Positions 17,121 to 25,523 of a stretch of 64,000 bases of DNA are shown here, in pieces; within the stretch, counting starts at the first letter, position 1; each line of letters opens with the position of its first letter. A model generated the notes under the pieces. It was not told the DNA's origin. It did no database searches and worked only from the letters and a program-made list of their open reading frames with translations. The DNA is from Phycicoccus avicenniae. GTDB taxonomy: Bacteria; Actinomycetota; Actinomycetes; Actinomycetales; Dermatophilaceae. The stretch lies in NCBI RefSeq assembly GCF_018139485.1, contig NZ_JAGSNF010000012.1, positions 107,640 through 171,639 on the forward strand, read 5' to 3'. The position numbers and the translations under genes were made by a program.

Positions 17121-17163
17121 GGTCGCCGACGGTCCTCCCGTCGCGCGAGGACCGTCGGTGACC
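17121..17163 (+). terminator. 17-bp stem terminator between pmmB and the VOC gene
   Basis: GGTCGCCGACGGTCCTC (17121-17137) pairs with 17147-17163 with only one non-Watson-Crick position, around a 9-base loop. It ends just before the -10 (17167-17172) of the next gene, so one transcript ends where the next begins. Confidence 0.65.
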
Positions 17164-17178
17164 CCCTACGCTCGGGAG

Positions 17179-18000
17179 ATGGAGCGGACCTACCCCCCGG
17201 GCGTCACGTGCTGGATCGACGCCGAGCAGCCCGACATCGAGGCCGCGCAGCGGTTCTACGGGCCTCTTCTCGGATGGGAGTTCACGCTCGCGACGCCGCC
17301 GGACGCCCCGCTGCGGTACGTCGTGGCAACCCTCGACGGCGCGGACGCGGCCGCCCTTGCCGAGGCGCCCAGCGGTCCCGCTCGGTGGTCGACCTACGTC
17401 GCGGTCAGCGACACCGACGCGTCCGTCGAGCGGGCCGTCGCCCTCGGCGGCACGGTCCTCGAGGCCCCGACCGACGCGGGACCCGGCGGTCGGGGCGCGG
17501 TCGTCCTCGACCCGGAGAGCAACGAGATCCGGCTCTGGCAGGCTCGGAGGCGGCTCGGGGCCCAGGTGGCGAACCTGCCGGGCGCCTGGAACTTCAGCAA
17601 CCTGCGGTCCCGGGATCCCGATCGGGTCGGCTCGTTCTACGAGGCCCTCTTCGGGTGGCGCCTGGTCGACCAGGGGTGGGCGACGGCCATCCAGGTCCCC
17701 GGGTACGGAGACCACCTCGAGTCCACCGTCGACCCGGACATCCGGGTCCGTCAGGCCCAGGCCCCCGAGGGCTTCGCCGACACCATCGGGGCGATCGTCC
17801 CCGCGGAGGACGAGGAGCCCGGCTGGTACGTCGTGTTCACCGTCGCCGACCGCGACGACGTGGTGGACCGGGTCCCCGACCTCGGGGGCACCGTGCTCCT
17901 CCGGCTCGAGACGGAGTGGACCCGTGAGGTCGTGGTCCGCGACCCCCAGGGAGCGGTCTTCACGGCGAGCCAGTTCACCCCGCCCACCTCCTGGGACTGA
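17179..18000 (+). CDS. VOC-superfamily (glyoxalase/bleomycin resistance) two-module protein
   Basis: 273 residues with two vicinal-oxygen-chelate modules (about 8-125 and 135-270): TCWIDAEQPDIEAAQRFYGPLLGWEF in the first, WNFSNLRSRDPDRVGSFYEALFGWRL in the second, and C-terminal VVRDPQGAVFTASQF. The ATG at 17179 is used because TACGCT lies exactly 6 bases before it, whereas the in-frame GTG at 17158 falls in the terminator stem. The family includes glyoxalases, dioxygenases and resistance proteins; the substrate is unknown. Confidence 0.82.
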   Translation: MERTYPPGVTCWIDAEQPDIEAAQRFYGPLLGWEFTLATPPDAPLRYVVATLDGADAAALAEAPSGPARWSTYVAVSDTDASVERAVALGGTVLEAPTDAGPGGRGAVVLDPESNEIRLWQARRRLGAQVANLPGAWNFSNLRSRDPDRVGSFYEALFGWRLVDQGWATAIQVPGYGDHLESTVDPDIRVRQAQAPEGFADTIGAIVPAEDEEPGWYVVFTVADRDDVVDRVPDLGGTVLLRLETEWTREVVVRDPQGAVFTASQFTPPTSWD

Positions 18001-18060
18001 CCCCTCCCGGTGGGCCGAGGGCCGGTGACGGGTCCGCGGCAGCGCCCGTACACTCGCCGG

Positions 18061-19050
18061 GTGAGTACCGCCACCGACGTCGACGTGACCGCGCGCGCCC
18101 GCGACCTGCTGGGTGTCTCGCGCCTGACGAACTCCGCCCTCACGGGCTGGCTGCACGGCCTGCCGGGCGTCGACCAGGTCGGCTGCGAGGCCCGCGCCGC
18201 GGGGCTGTCGACCCGCTCCATCAAGACCTCGAGCAAGGCGTGGGCCATCGACCTCGCCATCTCGATGATCGACCTCACGACGCTCGAGGGCGCCGACACC
18301 CCCGGCAAGGTCCGCGGCCTCGCGACCCGGGCGCTCGTGCCGGACCCGACCGCCCCGGACACCCCGAGCCCGGCCGCGGTCTGCGTCTACGGAGACATGG
18401 TCGGCATCGCGAAGGAGACGCTCGGCGACTCCGGCGTCAAGGTCGCCGCCGTCGCCACCGCCTTCCCGAGCGGCCGCGCGAGCCGCGCCGTCAAGCTCGC
18501 CGACACCCGCGACGCCGTTGCGGCCGGGGCCGACGAGATCGACATGGTCATCGACCGCGGGGCGTTCCTCGCCGGCGACTACCTCTCCGTCTTCCGCGAG
18601 ATCGCCGAGACGAAGGAGGCCTGCGGCGACGCCCGCCTCAAGGTCATCATGGAGACCGGCGAGCTCGTGACGTACGACAACGTCCGCCGCGCGTCGTGGC
18701 TGTCGATGCTCGCCGGCGGCGACTTCGTCAAGACCTCGACGGGCAAGATCTCCCCGGCCGCGACGCTCCCCGTCACCCTGACGATGCTCGAGGCGGTCCG
18801 CGACTGGCACGACCTCACCGGCGAGCAGGTCGGCGTCAAGCCGGCCGGCGGCATCCGCACGAGCAAGGACGCCATCCGCTACCTCGTCACCGTCCACGAG
18901 ATCGCCGGCGAGGCGTGGCTCGACAACCACTGGTTCCGGTTCGGGGCCTCCTCGCTCCTCAACGACCTCGTCCTCCAGCGCCAGCGGATGGCGACCGGCG
19001 CGTACTCCGGCGCCGACTACGTCGCCGACGACGCCCCGAGCGCCTACTGA
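18061..19050 (+). CDS. deoC: Deoxyribose-phosphate aldolase
   Basis: 329 residues, the longer actinobacterial DeoC. TIM-barrel class I aldolase splitting 2-deoxyribose-5-phosphate into glyceraldehyde-3-phosphate and acetaldehyde. Schiff-base Lys in DFVKTSTGK (about 224), second Lys in GVKPAGGIRTSKDA, and substrate motifs VCVYGDMV and EIDMVIDRGAFLAGDY. GTG at 18061 is preceded by TACACT (6-base gap) with GTGACG 18 bases further up: a leaderless promoter. It heads an operon with two aldehyde dehydrogenase-like genes. Confidence 0.95.
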   Translation: MSTATDVDVTARARDLLGVSRLTNSALTGWLHGLPGVDQVGCEARAAGLSTRSIKTSSKAWAIDLAISMIDLTTLEGADTPGKVRGLATRALVPDPTAPDTPSPAAVCVYGDMVGIAKETLGDSGVKVAAVATAFPSGRASRAVKLADTRDAVAAGADEIDMVIDRGAFLAGDYLSVFREIAETKEACGDARLKVIMETGELVTYDNVRRASWLSMLAGGDFVKTSTGKISPAATLPVTLTMLEAVRDWHDLTGEQVGVKPAGGIRTSKDAIRYLVTVHEIAGEAWLDNHWFRFGASSLLNDLVLQRQRMATGAYSGADYVADDAPSAY

Positions 19051-19104
19051 CCCCGAGCACCGACCGCACCGCACCCGCACCGCAGACGCAAGGACCTTCG
19101 CGCA

Positions 19105-20556
19105 ATGCCCACCTTCGAGTACGCACCGGCCCCCGAGTCCCGGGCCGTCGTCGACATCGCGAGCAGCCACGGGCTGTTCATCGGCGGCGAGTTCGTCGAG
19201 GCCACCGGCGGCAAGCCGTTCAAGACGGTGAACCCGGCCACCGAGGAGGTCCTCTCCGAGGTCTCAGAGGCCACCGCCGACGACGTCGACGCCGCCGTGC
19301 GCGCCGCCCGGACCGCGTACACCCGCGTCTGGTCGCGGATGAGCGGCGCCGACCGCGGCAAGTACCTCTACCGGATCGCCCGGATCATCCAGGAGCGGGC
19401 CCGTGAGCTCGCCGTCCTCGAGACGCTCGACAACGGCAAGCCGATCAAGGAGAGCCGGGACGTCGACGTACCCCTCGTCGCGGCGCACTTCTTCTACCAC
19501 GCGGGCTGGGCCGACAAGCTCGAGTACGCCTCGCTCGGGAGCAACCCCCGCGGCATCGGCGTCGTCGGCCAGGTCATCCCGTGGAACTTCCCGCTCCTCA
19601 TGCTCGCGTGGAAGGTCGCCCCGGCCCTCGCGACCGGCAACACCGTCGTCCTCAAGCCCGCCGAGACGACCCCGCTGACGGCGCTCGCCTTCGCGGAGAT
19701 CTGCCGCCAGGCCGACCTGCCGCCGGGCGTCGTCAACATCGTCACCGGGGCGGGCGCGACCGGCCAGGCCATCGTCGACCACCCCGGCGTCGACAAGCTC
19801 GCGTTCACCGGCTCGACGGGGGTCGGCAAGATGATCGCCCGCTCCATCGCCGGCACGCGCAAGCGGGCGACCCTCGAGCTCGGCGGCAAGGGCGCGAACA
19901 TCGTCTTCGACGACGCGGCGATGGACCAGGCGATCGAGGGCATCGTCACCGGCATCTTCTTCAACCAGGGCCACGTGTGCTGCGCCGGCAGCCGCCTGCT
20001 CGTCCAGGAGAACGTCGTCGACGAGGTGCTGCGCCGGCTCAAGCGGCGGCTCGGCACGCTGCGCGTCGGCGACCCGATGGACAAGAACACCGACGTCGGG
20101 GCCATCAACAGCAAGGCCCAGCTCGACCGGATCACCGAGCTCGCGGGCGTCGGCGAGGCCGAGGGCGCCGAGCGCTGGGACTCCGGCTGCGACCTGCCGA
20201 CCTCCGGCTACTGGTTCCGCCCGACCGTCTTCTCCGGGGTCTCGCAGTCCTCGCGGATCGCCCAGGAGGAGATCTTCGGGCCCGTCGTGTCCGTCCTCAC
20301 CTTCCGTACCCCGGGCGAGGCCGTCGCGAAGGCGAACAACACCCCGTACGGGCTGTCCGCCGGCATCTGGACCGAGAAGGGCAGCCGGATCCTCTGGATG
20401 GCCGACCAGCTGCGGGCCGGCGTCGTGTGGGCCAACACCTTCAACAAGTTCGACCCGACGTCGCCGTTCGGCGGCTACAAGGAGTCCGGCTACGGCCGCG
20501 AGGGCGGCCGGCACGGGCTCGAGGCGTACGTGAGCACCGGTCAGGAGACGACGTGA
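19105..20556 (+). CDS. Aldehyde dehydrogenase
   Basis: 483 residues, a full-length NAD(P)+ ALDH. Motifs: VIPWNFPLLMLAWKVAPALA, GNTVVLKPAETTPLTAL, cofactor loop FTGSTGVGKMI, general-base Glu in LELGGKGANIVFDDA, nucleophile in FFNQGHVCCAGSRL (Cys 292/293) and EEIFGPVVSVL. AAGGA lies before the ATG. It follows deoC by 54 bases, so oxidation of acetaldehyde from DeoC to acetate is the natural role. Its stop overlaps the start of a second, incomplete ALDH gene (GTGA). Confidence 0.92.
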   Translation: MPTFEYAPAPESRAVVDIASSHGLFIGGEFVEATGGKPFKTVNPATEEVLSEVSEATADDVDAAVRAARTAYTRVWSRMSGADRGKYLYRIARIIQERARELAVLETLDNGKPIKESRDVDVPLVAAHFFYHAGWADKLEYASLGSNPRGIGVVGQVIPWNFPLLMLAWKVAPALATGNTVVLKPAETTPLTALAFAEICRQADLPPGVVNIVTGAGATGQAIVDHPGVDKLAFTGSTGVGKMIARSIAGTRKRATLELGGKGANIVFDDAAMDQAIEGIVTGIFFNQGHVCCAGSRLLVQENVVDEVLRRLKRRLGTLRVGDPMDKNTDVGAINSKAQLDRITELAGVGEAEGAERWDSGCDLPTSGYWFRPTVFSGVSQSSRIAQEEIFGPVVSVLTFRTPGEAVAKANNTPYGLSAGIWTEKGSRILWMADQLRAGVVWANTFNKFDPTSPFGGYKESGYGREGGRHGLEAYVSTGQETT

Positions 20557-21461
20557 GCACCCGCGTGGACGTCCGCAAGACGTACAAGCTCTACATCGGT
20601 GGCAAGTTCCCTCGCTCCGAGAGCGGCCGCTCCTACGAGGTGACCGCCGCGCCGACCGGCCGCCGGAGCACCCCGCGCTTCCTCGCCAACGCCGCCCAGG
20701 GCTCCCGCAAGGACGCCCGCGACGCCGTCGTCGCCGCCCGCAAGGCGCAGCCGGGCTGGGCCGGGGCCACCGCGTACAACCGCGGGCAGGTCCTCTACCG
20801 CGTCGCCGAGGTCATGGAGGGCCGCCGCGCCCAGCTCGTCCAGGACGTCCGGGACGCCGAGGGCCTCACGGCCGCCCGCGCCGAGGGCGTCGTGTCCGCC
20901 GCGATCGACCGGTGGGTCTGGTACGCGGGCTGGTCGGACAAGTACCCGCAGGTGCTCGGCGGGCTCAACCCCGTCGCGGGGCCGTACTTCGACATCTCGG
21001 CGCCCGAGCCGACCGGCGTCGTCGCCGTCCTCGCGCCCCAGGCGTCCTCGCTCCTCGGCCTCGTGTCCGTCGTCGCGCCGGTCGTCGTGTCCGGCAACAC
21101 GTGCGTCGTCGTCGCCTCGCAGGACCGCCCGCTGCCGGCGATCGACCTCGCCGAGTGCCTCGCGACCTCCGACGTCCCCGGCGGCGTCGTCAACGTCGTC
21201 ACCGGCCGGACCGCCGAGATCGCCCCGTGGCTCGCCTCGCACCGGGACGTGAACGCCATCGACCTCACCGGTGCCGCGGACGCCGACGGCGTCGACTGGG
21301 CCGACCTCGAGATCGCGGCGGCGGACAACCTCAAGCGGGTCCTGCGGCCGGGCGGCACGGGGGCCGAGGCCGTCGAGCCCGACTTCGCACCGGTGCCCGA
21401 CCTGTCCCGGCTGTCGGCCTTCCTCGAGACGAAGACCGTCTGGCACCCGAAGGGCCGCTGA
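20553..21461 (+). CDS. Truncated ALDH-like protein lacking the catalytic Cys (pseudoenzyme)
   Basis: 302 residues, against ~480 for active ALDHs. The N-terminal cofactor-like half is clear: KTYKLYIGGKFPRSESGRSY, FLANAAQGSRKDARDAVVAARKAQPGWAG, PTGVVAVLAPQASSLLGLVSVVAPVVVSGNTC and GGVVNVVTG. The protein ends shortly after the Rossmann part; there is no LELGGK and no QxCxxGSR catalytic segment. Its GTG overlaps the stop of the active ALDH, so the two are made together. This resembles the second, non-catalytic half of ALDH16 proteins, but as a separate gene. A structural or regulatory subunit of the neighbouring ALDH is the likely role (inference). Confidence 0.8.
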   Translation: MSTRVDVRKTYKLYIGGKFPRSESGRSYEVTAAPTGRRSTPRFLANAAQGSRKDARDAVVAARKAQPGWAGATAYNRGQVLYRVAEVMEGRRAQLVQDVRDAEGLTAARAEGVVSAAIDRWVWYAGWSDKYPQVLGGLNPVAGPYFDISAPEPTGVVAVLAPQASSLLGLVSVVAPVVVSGNTCVVVASQDRPLPAIDLAECLATSDVPGGVVNVVTGRTAEIAPWLASHRDVNAIDLTGAADADGVDWADLEIAAADNLKRVLRPGGTGAEAVEPDFAPVPDLSRLSAFLETKTVWHPKGR

Positions 21462-21467
21462 CCCCGG

Positions 21468-22160
21468 TCAGAGGTCCGACGCGGGCCGGGCGGACTCCGG
21501 CGGGCGGCCGATCGCCCCGACCGGGTGCCCGGCGCACGGCGTCCGGGTCGCGCTCGCCCGCTCGACCCGGGTGAGGTCGAACCAGCGGACGTCGTTCCGC
21601 AGGCGACACCAGGCGACGAGGTACCAGCGCCCGAAGGCCCACGCGAAGATCATCGGCTCCACCTCACGCCGCGTCGCCCGCCCCTGCCGGTCGGTGTACG
21701 CGATGCGGACCGTCACCTGGTCCGCCGTCGCGGCCTCGAGCGCCGACATGACGCGGCGCGGGGCACCGTCGGGCGCGTCGACCCAGACCCGCCCCGCGAG
21801 CCGTTCGGCACGCCGCCGCGTCCCGGGGTCGAGGGTGTCGAGGACCTTCCGGACCGAGGCACGGGCGGCGTCGGCGTACGGTGCGCCGGTCGTCGCCGCG
21901 ACGGCGGCGACGAGGCCGACCGCCTGCCCCGGGGTGAGGGTCACCGGCGGCAGCGACGCCCGCTCGGACAACCCGTAGCCCCCACCGGGGCCGCCGCGTC
22001 CCCACACGGGCAGCCCGCCGGCGTCGAGGGCGGCGAGGTCCCGCTTGACCGTCCGGGTCGAGACGCCGAACTCCTCGGCGAGCTGCTCGGCCGTCCGGCC
22101 CCGGGGTCCGGCCCGGCGGAGGGCCTCGGTGAGGGCGTGGAGCCGTTCGCTGCGTCGCAT
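21468..22160 (-). CDS. WYL-domain (YafY-type) transcriptional regulator
   Basis: 230 residues. N-terminal winged helix (RTAEQLAEEFGVSTRTVKRDLAALDAGG), then the WYL domain with AWAFGRWYLVAWCRLRNDVRWF, which binds nucleotides or other small ligands in characterised members. The ATG at 22160 follows CATCGT by 6 bases on the minus strand. It is divergent to an alpha/beta hydrolase with direct repeats between them, so it probably controls that gene. Its stop lies only 6 bases from the stop of the converging ALDH-like gene, with no hairpin between them. Confidence 0.87.
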   Translation of the reverse strand: MRRSERLHALTEALRRAGPRGRTAEQLAEEFGVSTRTVKRDLAALDAGGLPVWGRGGPGGGYGLSERASLPPVTLTPGQAVGLVAAVAATTGAPYADAARASVRKVLDTLDPGTRRRAERLAGRVWVDAPDGAPRRVMSALEAATADQVTVRIAYTDRQGRATRREVEPMIFAWAFGRWYLVAWCRLRNDVRWFDLTRVERASATRTPCAGHPVGAIGRPPESARPASDL

Positions 22161-22175
22161 CCCCCGACGATGCCA

Positions 22176-22199
22176 GAGACAGTGACGGAGACGGTGACA
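22176..22199. promoter_or_regulatory. 12-bp tandem operator of the WYL regulator
   Basis: GAGACAGTGACG is followed directly by GAGACGGTGACA: two 12-base direct copies with two differences. They lie between the WYL gene and the hydrolase, just upstream of the WYL -10 (CATCGT, 22172-22167, minus strand). The spacing is about one helical turn, so two subunits could bind the same face. Confidence 0.55.
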
Positions 22200-22233
22200 T
22201 CCCGCTGTCCACCGGGCGCCGGAGGATCGGGTC

Positions 22234-22998
22234 ATGGACACGACAGCGACCACCCCGCCCGCACCCGCCGCCCCCCTCGTCCTCGTCCCGGGCCACTGGC
22301 TCGGCGCCTGGGCCTGGGACGAGGTCGTCGAGGACCTCCGCTCCCGGGGTCTCACCGCCCACCCGGTGACGCTCCCGGGCGCCGACCCGGCCGACCCCGA
22401 CCGCGCCCGGCGCACCCCCGCCGACCAGGCCGAGGCGCTGCTCACCGCCGTGGAACGCGCCGCCGCCGACGCCGGGCCGGTCGTCCTCGTCGCGCACAGC
22501 GGGGCGAACCACCCGGCGACCGTCGTCCTCGACCGCCGGCCGGACCTCGTGGCCCGGGTCGTGTGGGTCGACAGCGGCCCCGTCGCGGACGGCGCGGTCT
22601 TCGCCCCCGACCTCGCCGGCGACGGGGACGGGGACGGGCTACCGCTGCCGCCGTTGGACGTGCTCGGCGAGCAGGCGTCGCTCGACGGGCTCGACGACGC
22701 GGTGCTCACCCGGTTCCGCGAGCGCGCGGTCGCCGTCCCGGACGCGGTCCTGCGCGACCCGGTCCGGCTCACCGACCCCGCCCGGCGCGACGTCCCGGCG
22801 ACGTTCGTCTGCTGCTCCCTCCCCGCGGAGCAGGTGCGCGCGCTCGCCGACGCCGGGCACCCGATTATGGCCGAGGTCGCGACGCTCGCCGACGTCACGT
22901 GGGTCGACCTGCCGACCGGGCACTGGCCGATGTGGAGCCGCCCCGCGGACCTCGCGGCCACCCTGGCCGATGCGGCCGGGAACGCCACCCACACCTAG
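22234..22998 (+). CDS. Alpha/beta hydrolase
   Basis: 254 residues of the alpha/beta-hydrolase fold: oxyanion region LVLVPGHWLGAWAWDEVV, nucleophile elbow VLVAHSGANHP (Ser near 90) and C-terminal catalytic His in LPTGHWPMWSRP. GGAGG lies 8 bases before the ATG. The divergent WYL regulator probably controls it. It resembles small esterases of the salicylate-esterase-like group, but the substrate is unknown. Confidence 0.85.
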   Translation: MDTTATTPPAPAAPLVLVPGHWLGAWAWDEVVEDLRSRGLTAHPVTLPGADPADPDRARRTPADQAEALLTAVERAAADAGPVVLVAHSGANHPATVVLDRRPDLVARVVWVDSGPVADGAVFAPDLAGDGDGDGLPLPPLDVLGEQASLDGLDDAVLTRFRERAVAVPDAVLRDPVRLTDPARRDVPATFVCCSLPAEQVRALADAGHPIMAEVATLADVTWVDLPTGHWPMWSRPADLAATLADAAGNATHT

Positions 22999-23009
22999 AC
23001 TCGACGCCC

Positions 23010-23651
23010 GTGGACGAGCGGGCGACGGACGGCGGAACGATCTCGTCGACCCCCGCCCCGGACCGCCGGCGGGTCGTCGTCCTCGCCGGTCCGAGCGGCT
23101 CGGGCAAGTCCCGCCTCGCCGGGCGCCTCGCCGCCGCCCGGGGCTGGCCGATCGTCCGCCTCGACGACTTCTACCGCGACGAGGACGACCCGGCGATGCC
23201 CCGGCGCGAGGACCTCGGCATCCTCGACTGGGACCATCCCGACAGCTGGGACGAGGACCGGGCCGTCGCCGCCCTCGCCGAGCTCGTCGACACCGGGCGC
23301 ACCCGCACGCCGGTCTACGACATCGGTGCCAGCCGGGCGGTCGGACACCGGGTCGTCGAGGCGGCCGCCGGCGACCTCGTCCTCGCGGAGGGCATCTTCG
23401 CGGCCGAGGTCGTGGCCCGCCTCGAGGCCGACGGCCTGCTGCACAGCGCGTGGTGCGTCCACCACCGTCCGGCCGTGACCTTCGCCCGCCGGCTGCTGCG
23501 CGACCTCGCCGAACGGCGCAAGCCGCCGGCGGTCCTGGTCCGACGCGGGTGGCGCCTCATGCGGGACGAGCCGGGCATCGTCCGCCGGCAGACCGGACTG
23601 GGCGCGGTGGCCTCCCGGGCGAGCGCCGTCGAGCGCAGCCTGCTCGGCTAG
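23010..23651 (+). CDS. Uridine kinase-like P-loop kinase
   Basis: 213 residues with Walker A GPSGSGKSRLAGRLA near the N-terminus, an RLDDFYRDEDDPAMP segment like the uridine kinase/phosphoribulokinase nucleoside site, LDWDHPDSWDEDRA and a C-terminal RRGWRLMRDEP. It probably phosphorylates uridine/cytidine or a related nucleoside, fitting nucleoside salvage in this window. GTG at 23010 lies 8 bases after TAGACT. The stop codon TAG overlaps the -10 of the next transcription unit. Confidence 0.78.
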   Translation: MDERATDGGTISSTPAPDRRRVVVLAGPSGSGKSRLAGRLAAARGWPIVRLDDFYRDEDDPAMPRREDLGILDWDHPDSWDEDRAVAALAELVDTGRTRTPVYDIGASRAVGHRVVEAAAGDLVLAEGIFAAEVVARLEADGLLHSAWCVHHRPAVTFARRLLRDLAERRKPPAVLVRRGWRLMRDEPGIVRRQTGLGAVASRASAVERSLLG

Positions 23652-23660
23652 GGTGGCGGC

Positions 23661-23687
23661 GTGCAGCACGAGGGGGCCCGCCGATGA
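23661..23687 (+). CDS. Eight-codon leaderless upstream ORF (MQHEGARR)
   Basis: TAGGGT (23649-23654) is followed after 6 bases by a GTG at 23661. The same spacing marks leaderless starts elsewhere in the window. The frame reads eight codons and stops with TGA overlapping the ATG of the membrane protein gene (ATGA). A leaderless ribosome would finish exactly at the next start, so this may be a coupling or control device. The peptide has no features of its own. Confidence 0.45.
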   Translation: MQHEGARR

Positions 23688-24868
23688 CCGACCAGCCGTG
23701 GACCGTCCCGGGCTCCGCGCCCGAGCCGTCCCGCCCCACGCCGGGCGACCCCGGTCCCCCGCCCGGGTCCCCGCCCCCCGCAGGCCCGCCGCCGGGCTCG
23801 CCGCCGCCCGGCTCACCACCGCCCGCCGGCCCGGGGGGACCCCCACCGGGGGGCTACGGTCGTTTCGACGTCCGTCCGGGCATCATCCCGCTGCGGCCGC
23901 TCGGCCTGGGTGACCTCTTCGGGGCCGTCTTCCAGGCCGTCCGCGGCAACCCCGGCGCGACCATCGGGCTCGCGACGCTGACGACCTTCGTCTTCCTCCT
24001 GCCGACGACCGCGCTCGGCGCCTGGCTCGCCGGACAGGCCTCCTACGACGTCCTCGGCACCTCGGGCGCCGAGTCGGACGCCCTGCCGGAGGGGTTCGGC
24101 CTCAGCCTCGTCGGCCAGTACCTCCCCTCGATCGGCCAGGTCCTGTCCGGGATCCTCCTCGCCGGGTTCCTCGCCCAGGTCGTCGGTCAGGCGGTGCTCG
24201 GCCGCAAGGTCGGGATGGCCGGTACGTGGGCCGCGACGCGCGGCCGGGTCCCCGCCCTCCTCGGCGCGGTCGCCGTCCAGGTCCTCGCCGTCGTCGGTCT
24301 CGTCGCGCTCGCGGTCGCCCTCGTCGTGGCCCTCGTCGTCGGCATCGACCCCACGGACGGCCCGAGCATCGCGCTCGCCGTCCTCGTCGGGCTCCTCTGC
24401 GTCCTGGCCGTCGTCGTCGCGATGGTCTACCTCTCCACCGTGTGGGCGTTCGCGACGTCCTCCGTCGTCCTCGAGCGGCTGGGGCCGCTGCGCGGGCTCG
24501 GCCGCTCCGCGCGGCTCGTCGGCTCACCCCTCAAGGGTCCGTTCTGGCGGGTCTTCGGCATCCGGCTGCTCACCGGCATCATCGTCGGCACGGCCGCCTC
24601 GGTCGTCACCTTCCCCATCGCCCTCGCCATCTTCTTCGGCGGCGTCCTCCTCCTCGGCGACGCCGAGGCGGGCAGCCAGCTGCTCGTGCTGCAGACGGTC
24701 GCGACCGGGATCGCCGGTCTCGTCACGGGGGCGCTCACGACACCGTTCTCCGCCGGCGTCGACGCGCTCCTCTACGTCGACTCCCGCATCCGACGCGAAG
24801 GGCTCGACGTCCGCCTCGTCCAGACCGCCCAGGGCGCCGCCGAGCCCCCGTGGCCGGCGAGCACCTGA
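23684..24868 (+). CDS. Multi-pass membrane protein with Pro-rich N-terminus (Rv3689-like)
   Basis: 394 residues. The first ~60 are a cytoplasmic Pro/Gly-rich tail with PPPGSPPPAGP repeats ending in GYGRFDVRPGIIPLRPLGLGDLF, a start typical of these actinobacterial proteins related to the glycerophosphodiesterase membrane domain. About six long hydrophobic helices follow. It is the first gene of the MoxR-type membrane locus, matching mycobacterial Rv3689. Function unknown. Confidence 0.8.
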   Translation: MTDQPWTVPGSAPEPSRPTPGDPGPPPGSPPPAGPPPGSPPPGSPPPAGPGGPPPGGYGRFDVRPGIIPLRPLGLGDLFGAVFQAVRGNPGATIGLATLTTFVFLLPTTALGAWLAGQASYDVLGTSGAESDALPEGFGLSLVGQYLPSIGQVLSGILLAGFLAQVVGQAVLGRKVGMAGTWAATRGRVPALLGAVAVQVLAVVGLVALAVALVVALVVGIDPTDGPSIALAVLVGLLCVLAVVVAMVYLSTVWAFATSSVVLERLGPLRGLGRSARLVGSPLKGPFWRVFGIRLLTGIIVGTAASVVTFPIALAIFFGGVLLLGDAEAGSQLLVLQTVATGIAGLVTGALTTPFSAGVDALLYVDSRIRREGLDVRLVQTAQGAAEPPWPAST

Positions 24869-24872
24869 CCTC

Positions 24873-25523
24873 GTGACGCCCTTCCTCCACACCGTGGTCG
24901 CCGACGCACCGCTCGACCCGACGTCCGACGAGGCCCGGGCCTGGCTCGAGCGCGAGCTGTCCAGCGGCGTCTACACCCCCCGGCCGGGCCTGCTCGAGCG
25001 GATCCGCGAGTGGCTCGACGAGCTGTTCTCCGCGACCGGGGGCGGCAGCCTGCCCGCTTTCGTGCTCCCCGTCGTCCTCGTGCTCGCCGTGGCGGTCGCC
25101 GTGCTCGTGCTCCTCGCCGTGCTGCGCCGGGACGTCGGTCGGGCGTCCGGCGCGTCCGGCGGCGGGGTGCTCGACGTCCCCGACGTCCCGGCCGACACCC
25201 TGCGCGACCGCGCCGTGGCGGCCCTGCGCGCCGGGGACTGGGACACCGCCGTCCTCGACGGTCTCCGGGCCGTCGCCCGGCGGGCCGTCGAACGGGTCGT
25301 CCTCGACGACGCCCCGGGGCGGACCGCCCACGAGGTCGCCCAGGACCTCGCCCGGCGGTTCCCCGACGAGGCCACCGCGCTCGCGGCCGCCGCCGATGCC
25401 TTCGACGCCGTGCGGTACGGCGACGTGCGCGCCACCCGCGAGCGCGCCGAGCACGTCGTCGCCCTCGAGGACCGGCTCGCGAGTGCCCGGCCCGTCACCG
25501 CGGCCGAGGAGGCCCGGCGATGA
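24873..25523 (+). CDS. DUF4129 membrane protein
   Basis: 216 residues with one central membrane helix (about 62-86, FVLPVVLVLAVAVAVLVLLAVL). The N-terminal part (ARAWLERELSSGVYTPRPGLLERIREWLDELF) is outside, and the cytoplasmic DUF4129 domain (LRDRAVAALRAGDWDTAVLDGLRAVARRAVERVVLDDAPGRTA...) is at the C-terminus, with the HEVAQDLARRFP segment. GTG start. Its stop overlaps the next ATG (ATGA). In the MoxR locus it corresponds to Rv3690. Confidence 0.85.
   Translation: MTPFLHTVVADAPLDPTSDEARAWLERELSSGVYTPRPGLLERIREWLDELFSATGGGSLPAFVLPVVLVLAVAVAVLVLLAVLRRDVGRASGASGGGVLDVPDVPADTLRDRAVAALRAGDWDTAVLDGLRAVARRAVERVVLDDAPGRTAHEVAQDLARRFPDEATALAAAADAFDAVRYGDVRATRERAEHVVALEDRLASARPVTAAEEARR

Noticed and set aside
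17158..17178. GTG at 17158 as the start of the VOC gene
   Set aside because: It lies inside the terminator stem and upstream of the TACGCT -10 that points to ATG 17179.
15124..19170. A 1348-codon open frame on the minus strand opposite pmmB, the VOC gene and deoC
   Set aside because: It is an antisense shadow of high-GC codon bias: the plus strand holds complete enzymes with catalytic motifs, and the minus product is low-complexity Gly/Asp/Arg/Val without any domain.
23726..23860. Short GC-rich repeats that might be a repeat array
   Set aside because: They encode the PPPGSPPPAGP tail of a membrane protein in frame, so they are coding repeats, not an intergenic array.
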